Below, in pieces: positions 27,678 through 38,156 of a stretch of DNA of 64,000 bases (its first letter is position 1; the number at the start of each line of letters is the position of its first letter). The notes below the pieces were generated by a model. The model was not told the origin of the DNA. It saw only the letters and a list, made by a program, of their open reading frames with translations, and did no database searches. The stretch is from an uncultured Candidatus Peregrinibacteria bacterium (GTDB lineage Bacteria; Patescibacteriota; Gracilibacteria; Peribacterales; Peribacteraceae): NCBI GenBank assembly GCA_903854335.1, contig CAINVY010000001.1, forward strand, positions 1-64,000, read 5' to 3'. A program made the position numbers and the translations under genes.

Positions 27678-27980
27678 TTATTGTGACTCAGTCATCGAAT
27701 TTTCAAGCTCTCGAATGGCATGACGTACCGCTCGAAGATACTCGATCTCCTCACGCAGCTCCTTCGTTTCCAGCTGATTGGGAATGAGATGTTTCCTGAT
27801 GAGGCAGCGTTGCAGATAGTCACCTATCATACGTTGTGTTCTGGGAATGCCGCATCTTGATAATGTAGAAGAAATTCTGATGGCCGTTTCTGCGATTTCA
27901 TATGAAATCACTTCTCCTTCGGTGACATTCATCCAATATTTGGCGATAAGTTTGCCAAAGGAGGGGACATCGATTTCCAT
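27678..27980 (-). CDS. Hypothetical protein (100 aa), second gene of a pair
   Basis: I do not recognise this protein. It is predicted soluble and mostly helical. A central segment GIPRTQRMIGDYLQRCLIRK is followed by a charged C-terminal helix (ETKELREEIEYLRAVRHAIR) that could form a short coiled coil. It starts 4 nt after the upstream gene and ends 2 nt from the atpG stop, so the two orphans probably share one mRNA and interact. Confidence 0.55.
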   Translation of the reverse strand: MEIDVPSFGKLIAKYWMNVTEGEVISYEIAETAIRISSTLSRCGIPRTQRMIGDYLQRCLIRKHLIPNQLETKELREEIEYLRAVRHAIRELENSMTESQ

Positions 27981-27984
27981 AGTG

Positions 27985-28281
27985 CTAGTTCAGGGGTGCA
28001 AGGATACAGAGGACCGAAGTTGATACTGTCTGCAACAATCGCTTGAGCGTAATCCAATGTTCTTCGCCCGGGTCGCCACTACATATATCGCAAGCGAACA
28101 TGCACTCTTCGATTTGCTCCTTCAGGCTGCGTCTGGTTGCTGTAATGCCTTCGTTGGCGGTTTTGTCTGCCGTGCTCGATGCCAGTGTCTCAAGATGATC
28201 TTCCGGAATGGGTAGATCGGGATACTGTACTTGGAAATACAATCTGGCGATGGTCGATATGGAGGTGGCGTCGAAACTCAC
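27985..28281 (-). CDS. Hypothetical protein (98 aa), first gene of a pair
   Basis: I do not recognise this protein. The start chosen is the GTG at 28281 (MSFDATSIST), because an extended -10 (TGGTATAGT) ends 7 nt upstream and covers a longer in-frame GTG at 28290. It is helical and acidic, with a cysteine pair in ECMFACDICSGDPGEEHW. It forms a two-gene unit with the next orphan (4-nt gap). A toxin-antitoxin unit was considered, but no known motif was found. Confidence 0.5.
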   Translation of the reverse strand: MSFDATSISTIARLYFQVQYPDLPIPEDHLETLASSTADKTANEGITATRRSLKEQIEECMFACDICSGDPGEEHWITLKRLLQTVSTSVLCILAPLN

Positions 28282-28288
28282 AAGTAGC

Positions 28289-28315
28289 ACTATACCACAA
28301 AAACAATCAAGTCAA
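28289..28315 (-). promoter_or_regulatory. Promoter of the orphan pair
   Basis: The minus strand has TTGACT (28310-28315) and the extended -10 TGGTATAGT, whose TATAGT spans 28289-28294, with a 15-nt spacer. The -10 ends 7 nt before the GTG at 28281. Confidence 0.45.
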
Positions 28316-28344
28316 CGATCATGTGGAGTGGAAAAATCACCTCC

Positions 28345-28560
28345 TCACATGTTGCTGTAGAACTGCTTCTTGCGGTTCTGTGTGCGGTATTCCTCGCGCT
28401 TCAGGGCACGGATGCGCTGGAGGCGGCGCGTGAGCGTCTTGCGGCGGATGGACCGCTCGCGAAGTAGCTTCAGGATGCCGGACTTCTGCACTTGCTTCTT
28501 GAAGCGCTGCTGAAGGCGGTCGGAGGATTCGTCGCCGTTCTTGTGTGCATGAATGGCCAT
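28345..28560 (-). CDS. rpsU: 30S ribosomal protein S21
   Basis: This small basic protein (71 residues) has the S21 pattern: SSDRLQQRFKKQVQKSGIL, then KLLRERSIRRK, and a basic tail with REEYRTQNRKK. S21 helps the 30S subunit engage mRNA at initiation. The start MAIHAHKNG at 28560 has a promoter whose -10 ends 10 nt upstream. The gene is divergent from gyrB. If many mRNAs here are leaderless, the role of S21 in start selection is of interest. Confidence 0.85.
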   Translation of the reverse strand: MAIHAHKNGDESSDRLQQRFKKQVQKSGILKLLRERSIRRKTLTRRLQRIRALKREEYRTQNRKKQFYSNM

Positions 28561-28570
28561 GAGCTGGAAG

Positions 28571-28599
28571 AGAGTAGAGGAAGGCAATAATCGAAGCAA
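28571..28599 (-). promoter_or_regulatory. Promoter of rpsU
   Basis: The minus strand has TTGCTT (28594-28599) and TACTCT (28571-28576), 17 nt apart, with the -10 ending 10 nt before the ATG. Confidence 0.45.
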
Positions 28600-28744
28600 G
28601 AGGACATGTGTTGAGTTCTCCGTGGAGAGATTTTCATCGCGGATATCGAAGAGAAAGATCACGCGGAAAAATGCAAGATGAATCCAAAGAATGAGCAAAT
28701 TTTTAGTTCAATTATTATCTCATAGGAATGCGCAGTAGCAAGTA

Positions 28745-31412
<2,668 letters not shown>

Positions 31413-32083
31413 GCGCGTAGATCGCACCCATCTTTGCGAAGCCGTCGCTGCGCATTCTGCGCGCCGAGGAGAAGACGTGGAATGAGCGGGAGAATTTCAC
31501 TTTGCCGACGGTGTGCAGACGCCGTGCGAGGTTTGTATCCTCTCCGTAGAAGGCAATTGAGGTATCGAAACCACCAATGGCTTGAAGTGCTTCCCTGCGT
31601 GCGACGAAGTTGCCCCCCGTGACCGCGAAGCCGACAATGGAAGCCGTGACTGGCGCAACGCCGTACCAGAAGAAGCGTGTGAGAGCGTGTTGGACGCGCG
31701 TCATCTCCTCGCGTCGATAGGCGTAGGGGCCGCTGAGACAGATGAGGTCGGGGTCTGCGGAAAATTCTCGCAGGAGCATCTGAGTCCAGTGGGGCGGAAT
31801 CTGGCTGTCGGCGTCCACGTATGCGAGCAAATCTCCCTTGGCTTCCTTGAAGCCGCGTTGCCTTGCGAAGAGTAAGCCTTTGCGGTCTTCGCGAACGACT
31901 CTGACTCCGGGATATGCACTCGCAATCTCCGCCGTGCGGTCGGTCGAGGCGTTGTCGATGACGATGATTTCCTGGAACGTCTCGGGATAGTGTCGCGTGC
32001 AACTGTCGAGACAGTGCGCGATGTAGTTCTCTTCATTGTGAGCCGGGATGATGAGTGAGATCGTTAATTTCGACACAGGGAGC

Positions 32084-32112
32084 AGTGTACCCAATTTGTC
32101 GGGTTTTGTCAG
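32084..32112 (-). promoter_or_regulatory. Promoter of the GT2 gene
   Basis: The minus strand has CTGACA (32107-32112), a 17-nt spacer and TACACT (32084-32089), ending 7 nt before the GTG at 32076. This predicts a leaderless message and decides the start. Confidence 0.5.
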
Positions 32113-32189
32113 GGGAAAACCCGTCCGGAAAACTCTCCTTACGTACGAGTGCAAAACATGGTTAACTAGCGCAAATAGCTTCTTCATGC

Positions 32190-33374
32190 ATGAAAATCGC
32201 ACTCTTCTCGGATACATTCTTTCCCGAAATTAACGGCATCTCCACGTGCATTGCGAGTGTGTCGCAGGAATTGGGAAGGCGCGGACATGAGGTGAAAATC
32301 TTTACGTATGACTGGCCTTCGCTTCCGGAGATCTCGTGGGCACCTCAGAACGTTTCCGTCATGCGCGTGCCGTCTATCTCTCTCATGCCCAATACGCCTT
32401 TCCGTATGACGTGGCGGTACGGGAAACTCTGGTCTGCGGTCAGAGATTTTCATCCAGACGTTCTGCACTTTCATACTCCGGTTGCAATTGGGATCTTTTG
32501 TATCGTGTATGCCAAGCGAACGCACACACCGCTTTTGGGAACGCTTCATACCTATCTCTCGAAGCAGAACTCGGACGTTTTGCACATTGCGACGCGCAGA
32601 AAATTTCTTCTGCCATTCATGCGGGCAGTGAGCTTGAAATGCAATCGCTGGATCTTTGATGCGTGCGATGTGCGGCTCGCGCCTTCGCGCTTGCTTATTG
32701 AAGAGCTCGTATCGGGCGGACTGAGCAAGGAAATTTCTTTTCTTCCCAATCCTGCGCCGCCTGCGACGAACTCGTCGCAAGTTTCTTCGACGCAGCAGGT
32801 GAAGGAGCGCTACAAGCTTTCGGATCACGTGATCCTCCATGTCGGGCGACTCTCTCCGGAGAAGAAAGTGGGTGCGCTCATTCGCGCGTTTAAACTTGTT
32901 GCCGACAAGCGACACGATGTGACGCTGCTCATTGTCGGGGATGGTTCGGCGCGCGCCGATCTGGAACGTCTCGTTTCTGACGAGGGACTCCATGGACGTG
33001 TCGTCTTTACGGGATTTATAAAGCCAGATGCGCTGATGCAGTCCGGCCTCCTCGCCGCAAGCGACCTTTTCGCGACGACGAGCACGATGGAGAATCAACC
33101 GATGGCTGTGCTGGAGGCGATGAGTGCGGGCTTGCCGATCGTGGGGGTGCGCGCGGGAGGACTCACGGAGCTCATCACGAATAACGGACTCCTCGTCGTT
33201 CCCGACGACATCGATGCCATGGCGTCTGCTCTCTCAGGCGTATTGGAGAGTGATGCGGAGCGCAGTCGCATGGCGGAGTGTTCGCGAGAGAATGCAAAGC
33301 AGTACAGTGTAGAAAGCATCTGCAACAGACTTCTTGATTACTATGAACGGGTGATGGAAGAAAAGAAGAAGTGA
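32190..33374 (+). CDS. Family 4 glycosyltransferase
   Basis: This GT-B retaining glycosyltransferase has 394 residues. The N-terminal domain starts MKIALFSDTFFPEINGIST, with the Gly-rich acceptor loop. The C-terminal domain has HVGRLSPEKKVGALIRAF, then LLIVGDGSARADLE. The nucleotide-sugar motif is STMENQPMAVLEAMSAGLP, corresponding to the E-x7-E signature, then VGVRAGGLTELI. Relatives make diacylglycerol glycolipids or mannosides. The specificity here cannot be told. It is divergent from the GT2 gene. Confidence 0.88.
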   Translation: MKIALFSDTFFPEINGISTCIASVSQELGRRGHEVKIFTYDWPSLPEISWAPQNVSVMRVPSISLMPNTPFRMTWRYGKLWSAVRDFHPDVLHFHTPVAIGIFCIVYAKRTHTPLLGTLHTYLSKQNSDVLHIATRRKFLLPFMRAVSLKCNRWIFDACDVRLAPSRLLIEELVSGGLSKEISFLPNPAPPATNSSQVSSTQQVKERYKLSDHVILHVGRLSPEKKVGALIRAFKLVADKRHDVTLLIVGDGSARADLERLVSDEGLHGRVVFTGFIKPDALMQSGLLAASDLFATTSTMENQPMAVLEAMSAGLPIVGVRAGGLTELITNNGLLVVPDDIDAMASALSGVLESDAERSRMAECSRENAKQYSVESICNRLLDYYERVMEEKKK

Positions 33375-33430
33375 AAATTTTTCACCTATCTTTCTCAGGC
33401 TCGACAAAGAAAGAGAAAAAGAAAATACGT

Positions 33431-33570
33431 GTGTCACCCTGAGGGATTTCGCGAAGCGAAATCGTCACGAAGCCACGGCGTTCGAGAACGCCGTGGCGAA
33501 GGGCGACACGCGAAAACCCGCAACGTGATGGTTCGTGACGCTCCGTGCGCGGAGCTCCTCACCATGACAC
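33431..33570 (+). repeat. REP/MITE-like palindromic element
   Basis: Imperfect terminal inverted repeats (GTGTCACCCTGAGG at 33431-33444 and CCTCACCATGACAC at 33557-33570) bound three hairpins. These are GATTTCGC/GCGAAATC (33445-33463), a perfect 12-bp stem with a 2-nt loop (33472-33497), and GCTCCG/CGGAGC (33540-33555). An inner pair GTGTC...GACAC (33431-33509) encloses the first two. It lies in the 485-nt gap between two convergent genes. No transposase is present. Confidence 0.55.
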
Positions 33571-33721
33571 GTTGCTACGTGGCGCGCGACCATGAAGGTT
33601 GTTCTATATTTCCTTTCACAGAAACAATACACACCTACATAGCCGGAGCGCGCAACACGGGGTGGAATAGTTTTTCAGAGGAAACATTCTACGAAGCATT
33701 GTTGCGCGAGCACTTTCTTTC

Positions 33722-33754
33722 CGCCTTTCTTTCTTGCCCTGAGAAAGAAAGGCG
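33722..33754. terminator. Long perfect inverted repeat between convergent genes
   Basis: CGCCTTTCTTTC (33722-33733) and GAAAGAAAGGCG (33743-33754) form a 12-bp stem with a 9-nt loop. The right arm recurs nearby (about 33815-33826), and similar AAAGAAAGG-rich stretches fill 33700-33850. It may act as a bidirectional terminator for the GT4 gene and hisS, though a U-tract is lacking. The rest of the 33375-33859 gap shows nothing coding. Confidence 0.4.
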
Positions 33755-33859
33755 AAACACTTCGTCTTGATAAAGAAGGACGAAAGATTCAGGCAATGAA
33801 GATGTTGTTCAGAGAAAGAAAGGCGATATCCGTCGTCTTGAGAAAGAAGGAGAAGAGCC

Positions 33860-35203
33860 TCACTCCTCCATCTGCCCCATCTGATCTCGAATCTCGTACG
33901 TGTCGAGGTTCTTCTCGCCGAGGAGGCGAATGACTTCGGGGATCGCTTGCTCGTAGGGAATCTGCTTCTGTTTCCCGGCCTGCATGTCCTTGAGAATGAT
34001 CGTGCCGTCCTTCACTTCCAGCTTCCCGAGCAGCAGCGTATAGCGCGATTGGAATTTGTCCGCGAGGCGCATCTGACTCTTGAGGCTCGCCTCGCCAAGC
34101 GCTCCGACCGTGTGGATACCCTTCTCCCGCAGCTGCGATACGAGTGTGAGACATTTCTTCTTCGCTTCCGGACCGAGTTGCGCGACGAACACATCCACTT
34201 GGTCCTTATTCGGAACGCGGACGCCTGCTTCCTTCATGTGCCAGATCATGCGTTCGATGCCTCCCGCGAATCCTACGCCGGGAGTCGGCTTTCCGCCGAG
34301 GATTTCGATCAATCCGTCATAACGTCCTCCTCCACCCACGGCATTCTGCGAGCCGGTGCTTTGATCCCAGAATTCGAAGACCGTCTGTCCGTAGTAGTCG
34401 AGCCCGCGCACGAGGCGGGGATTCTCGTTGAAGGGAATCCCAAGCTCCGTGAGGTATTCGAGGAGCGTGTCGTGAAACTGCTTGCTCTCCTCGCTGAGGA
34501 ACTGCGTGAAGAGGGGAGCGGTCTTGAGGAGGATTTGCGTGTCTTCATTCTTGGAATCGAGAAGGCGAAGTGGATTGGCCAGCAGTCGCCCGCGATCTTC
34601 CTCCGGAAGCCGTCCCTCTTTGCCGATGAAAAAATCTTTCAGCGCCTCGATGTACGCCTTCCTATTCTCAGATGTCCCGATGTTGTTGATTTGCAATGAC
34701 AGACGATCGGAGATGCGCAGATCCTTGAAAATGTTCCACGTCACTTGGATGAGCTGCGCGTCGAGGCTGGGATCTTTGAGACCGATGACCTCGAGATCGA
34801 ATTGGTGGAATTGTCGGTAGCGTCCCTTCTGAGGACGATCGTGGCGGAAGCACGGGCCGATGGCGTAGAGCTCGACGGGCTGCGGAAGCTGCTGCATGCC
34901 GTACTCAACGTAGGCTCGGCAGATTCCCGCGGTGAATTCCGGCCGCAGCGCAAACTCCGTGTCATTTGCGTCGCTCTCCTTTTTGCCCGAGACGCGGAAG
35001 AGCTCCTTCTCCACGATGTCCGTGTGCTCGCCGATACCGCGCTCGAAGATCCTGCGGTCCTCGAAGATCGGGGGATCGATGCGTCTGTAGCCGGCTTGTC
35101 TGGCACGGTGACGCACGGACTTCTTGATGTACGTCATGTACTGCTGATCGTCGGGGAGGACGTCATGCGTACCTTTGGGAGTGCGGAACATTAGGTTGGA
35201 CAT
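33860..35203 (-). CDS. hisS: Histidyl-tRNA synthetase
   Basis: This class II synthetase charges tRNA-His. It begins MSNLMFRTPKGTHDVLPDD. Motif 1 surrounds YRRIDPPIFEDRRIFERGIG, and motif 2 includes GPCFRHDRPQKGRYRQFHQF. The HisRS signatures follow: LVRGLDYYGQTVFEFW and GGGGRYDGLIEILGG. Motif 3 is PGVGFAGGIERM. The C-terminal anticodon domain follows, ending in an acidic tail. The 447 residues are standard. Its cognate tRNA-His gene lies 2.8 kb away at 38035-38112. Confidence 0.96.
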   Translation of the reverse strand: MSNLMFRTPKGTHDVLPDDQQYMTYIKKSVRHRARQAGYRRIDPPIFEDRRIFERGIGEHTDIVEKELFRVSGKKESDANDTEFALRPEFTAGICRAYVEYGMQQLPQPVELYAIGPCFRHDRPQKGRYRQFHQFDLEVIGLKDPSLDAQLIQVTWNIFKDLRISDRLSLQINNIGTSENRKAYIEALKDFFIGKEGRLPEEDRGRLLANPLRLLDSKNEDTQILLKTAPLFTQFLSEESKQFHDTLLEYLTELGIPFNENPRLVRGLDYYGQTVFEFWDQSTGSQNAVGGGGRYDGLIEILGGKPTPGVGFAGGIERMIWHMKEAGVRVPNKDQVDVFVAQLGPEAKKKCLTLVSQLREKGIHTVGALGEASLKSQMRLADKFQSRYTLLLGKLEVKDGTIILKDMQAGKQKQIPYEQAIPEVIRLLGEKNLDTYEIRDQMGQMEE

Positions 35204-35455
35204 AGTTTGATGCGAGAAATCCGTTTACGGGAAAGGCTATCATTCTTGGCATGGAGAGACAAGACTCACGCGATTTTTCGAAGTGAAAGTATGAGAATGA
35301 AAAATCTTCCGTTGAAAAATCTCTTGGTTGACATCATTCGTGTTGGTTATTGATGCGGTACTTAGAAGGAAGCCGACGACATCTTGTCGGAGCTTGAATA
35401 TTCAAGAATTGCCTGTAATCAAGCGCAGCATGAAGAATCCGTTCACCTTCTAAAC

Positions 35456-35483
35456 TTGACCAAAATGCGGAAAAGTCTAAAAT
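35456..35483 (+). promoter_or_regulatory. Promoter of fucI
   Basis: TTGACC (35456-35461), a 16-nt spacer and TAAAAT (35478-35483) predict initiation near 35490. The upstream part of the 35204-35596 gap holds a short stem (CCGAC/GTCGG) but nothing coding that I can support. Confidence 0.45.
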
Positions 35484-35489
35484 TATACT

Positions 35490-35596
35490 TACCATAGCTA
35501 ACCCTGTGGGTCGCTGAGAAAGTCTTTTGCGACCTGCAGATTGGTATCTGTGGGTTCGTGAGAGACGATCTTTTGCATCACCGAAAAAACAACAAC
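35490..35596 (+). promoter_or_regulatory. Structured fucI leader with a tandem repeat
   Basis: The predicted 107-nt leader contains two imperfect copies of one element, at 35504-35534 and 35548-35579. Both run CTGTGGGT, then TGAGA, then TCTTTTGC. The first copy closes a GGTCGC/GCGACC stem. In the second, a weaker TCGT/ACGA stem replaces it. Most genes in the window have almost no leader, so a tandem cis-regulatory RNA or repressor site is plausible. No known riboswitch class is recognised. Confidence 0.4.
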
Positions 35597-37354
35597 ATGA
35601 AATCAAACAACATATTCACACGTCCCATGTTTGGGAACTGGCCCGCTGTCGGGATCATTCCCACATTCGACGGTCGTTTACGGAAGCCTGAACAAATCGA
35701 AATCGCGGTTCGTATGGCGCAAGCCGTCGCAACCTTGATAGCGAACTCTTGCTTCAATCCCGACGGCTCACCCGTACGGTGCGTCGTCTCCGCTCCGGTA
35801 GGAGGAACGGCCGAGCTTTTCGAAGCTCGCCAACTCTTCCGCCGCGAGAATGTCGGCAGCGTCCTGCAAGTGTCCCCGTACTGGTGTTACACCGCTGAAG
35901 TTCTGTTCAGTGATCCTGAGATCCCCTTGGCCATCATCGGGTTCAACGGCACCGAACGCCCTGGTGCGGTTTTCTCGGCCGCGGCGATGTCTCACTGCTT
36001 GGACCAAGGTATCCGTGCCTTCCTCATCTACGGGAAGCACGTCCAACCCTTGGATCAGGTGGGGGAACTCGCTTCCGACGTTGCCGAAAAAATCCTGCAC
36101 TTCGTTCGCGTCGCCTCAGTGGTCGCGAACATCAAGGGGCGTAACTACCTCTCCATCGGAGCTTGCTCCATGGGGATCAATGGATCGGTTCCGTCACCTG
36201 ATACGTTCCGCAAGTTTGGCATGGGATTCCAGTTTTGCGACATGAGTGAAGTCGCAGGACGGATGAAGTCGGGGCTCTACAACCCCGATGAACTTCGCAT
36301 GGCCATCGCATGGGCGGAGGCCAACTGTCAGATGGGTTTCGATCCCAACACTCCGCTAAGCCCCCACGACACGTCCAGCATTCTGTGCGACAGCGTCAAG
36401 ATGGCACTGATCGTGCAGGACATGATGCGGGGCAACCCGTCGTTGCCGAACATTGAGAAGAGCCTTGGCTTCAACGCCATCCTTGCGGGCTTCCAAGGCC
36501 AGCGCAATTGGACCGACTACTATCCCAACGGCGACTTCATGGAAACCATCCTGAATACGTCTTGGGACTGGAACGGTGTTCGTTGCCCATTCATCGTCGC
36601 CACCGAGAACGACGCGCTGAATGGGGCTGGGATGCTCTTCGGATATCTCCTCACCCATTCTGCGCAGGTCTTCGCGGATCTTCGCACCTACTGGTCACTC
36701 GAAGCGGTCGCTGCGGCCGCCGGTGGGTATCAGTTGGAGGGTGTGGCTCAAAATGGACTGCTCCACAACATCAACTCCGGACCAGCCGCACTAGACGGAA
36801 CCGGCATGCAGATGGCGGACGGGAAACCCACAATGAAAGCGTGGTGGGACGTCACCGACATAGATGTCGTTGCCTGCATGAGGGCGACGACATTCCATCC
36901 CGCAGACAACATCTACTTCCCCGGTGGCGGACTTTCCACAAGGTTCGCTACCCGAGGCGGTATGCCAGTCACGGCCATTCGTATTCTCAGAGAGGAGGAC
37001 GGGCAACTTGTCCTCCACGCTGTCGAATGCGAAACCGTTTCGTTGCCGGAAAATGTGCACAATGCCCTCGACACGAGGACTAACCCCACATGGCCCACTA
37101 CGTGGGTGGCGCCTCTCAGGGTTGATCCTTATGACGTCATGAATCACTGGGGCTCCAATCACGATGTGCTCGTGCCCGGCCATCGCGCAGGTGAATTTAT
37201 CTCGCTCGCGGCCCTTACGGGCATGTCGATCGGCATGACCAACGTGCCGGTTCAAGAGCAACTTCTGCCCATCCAGTGGGCGATTCACGGCAGCGGCCAC
37301 TCGACGTTCAACGAAATTGCGCGTCGAATGGGGCCGCTCTACCGCGGTCGTTGA
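35597..37354 (+). CDS. fucI: L-fucose isomerase family protein
   Basis: This 585-residue ketol isomerase interconverts L-fucose and L-fuculose, and often also D-arabinose and D-ribulose. Metal ligands align with those I recall for E. coli FucI. Glu337 lies in the ATENDALNG motif and Asp361 in FADLRTYWS, at the same numbers as in E. coli. A His at 529 (VPGHRAG) is one off the E. coli position. Other family motifs are IGACSMGINGS and NHWGSNHDV. The start at 35597 begins the family sequence after the leader. The gene is isolated, with its own promoter, leader and strong terminator, and no fuculokinase or aldolase lies nearby. Its role here is unclear. Lateral acquisition is an inference. Confidence 0.88.
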   Translation: MKSNNIFTRPMFGNWPAVGIIPTFDGRLRKPEQIEIAVRMAQAVATLIANSCFNPDGSPVRCVVSAPVGGTAELFEARQLFRRENVGSVLQVSPYWCYTAEVLFSDPEIPLAIIGFNGTERPGAVFSAAAMSHCLDQGIRAFLIYGKHVQPLDQVGELASDVAEKILHFVRVASVVANIKGRNYLSIGACSMGINGSVPSPDTFRKFGMGFQFCDMSEVAGRMKSGLYNPDELRMAIAWAEANCQMGFDPNTPLSPHDTSSILCDSVKMALIVQDMMRGNPSLPNIEKSLGFNAILAGFQGQRNWTDYYPNGDFMETILNTSWDWNGVRCPFIVATENDALNGAGMLFGYLLTHSAQVFADLRTYWSLEAVAAAAGGYQLEGVAQNGLLHNINSGPAALDGTGMQMADGKPTMKAWWDVTDIDVVACMRATTFHPADNIYFPGGGLSTRFATRGGMPVTAIRILREEDGQLVLHAVECETVSLPENVHNALDTRTNPTWPTTWVAPLRVDPYDVMNHWGSNHDVLVPGHRAGEFISLAALTGMSIGMTNVPVQEQLLPIQWAIHGSGHSTFNEIARRMGPLYRGR

Positions 37355-37389
37355 TATAAACAAAAGCGATATCACATCGTCTCTCACTG

Positions 37390-37426
37390 CACCCCTCTCA
37401 GCTTCGGCTAGGAGGGGTGTTTGTTT
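37390..37426 (+). terminator. Intrinsic terminator of fucI
   Basis: A 13-bp stem (one mismatch, one wobble) closed by a TTCG tetraloop begins CACCCCTC and ends GAGGGGTG. It is followed by TTTGTTT at 37420-37426, 35 nt after the fucI stop. Confidence 0.85.
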
Positions 37427-37482
37427 ATAGATCGAAAATGTATCGCGCATCAGAGTATGCTTCGAAGTCTCAGAAATGTTTG

Positions 37483-38126
<644 letters not shown>

Positions 38127-38156
38127 TAATGGTAATTGCGCGTCTGTGCCAGAGAC

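Noticed and set aside
27678-28281. Toxin-antitoxin assignment for the orphan pair
   Set aside because: Layout and size fit, but neither protein shows a PIN, RelE, MazF, HTH or AbrB-type motif by eye, so no function is given.
32077-32187. N-terminal extension of the GT2 protein starting at the ATG at 32187
   Set aside because: It adds a basic segment unlike the family, leaves 2 nt to the divergent gene and overlaps a good promoter that points to the GTG at 32076. It remains possible.
33429-33770. A 113-codon open frame over the gap after the GT4 gene
   Set aside because: It runs through the REP-like hairpins, has no recognisable protein features and no promoter or start signal of the kind seen at real genes.
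35334-35606. A 90-codon minus-strand frame upstream of fucI
   Set aside because: It overlaps the fucI promoter and leader, has no recognisable domain, and starts inside fucI.
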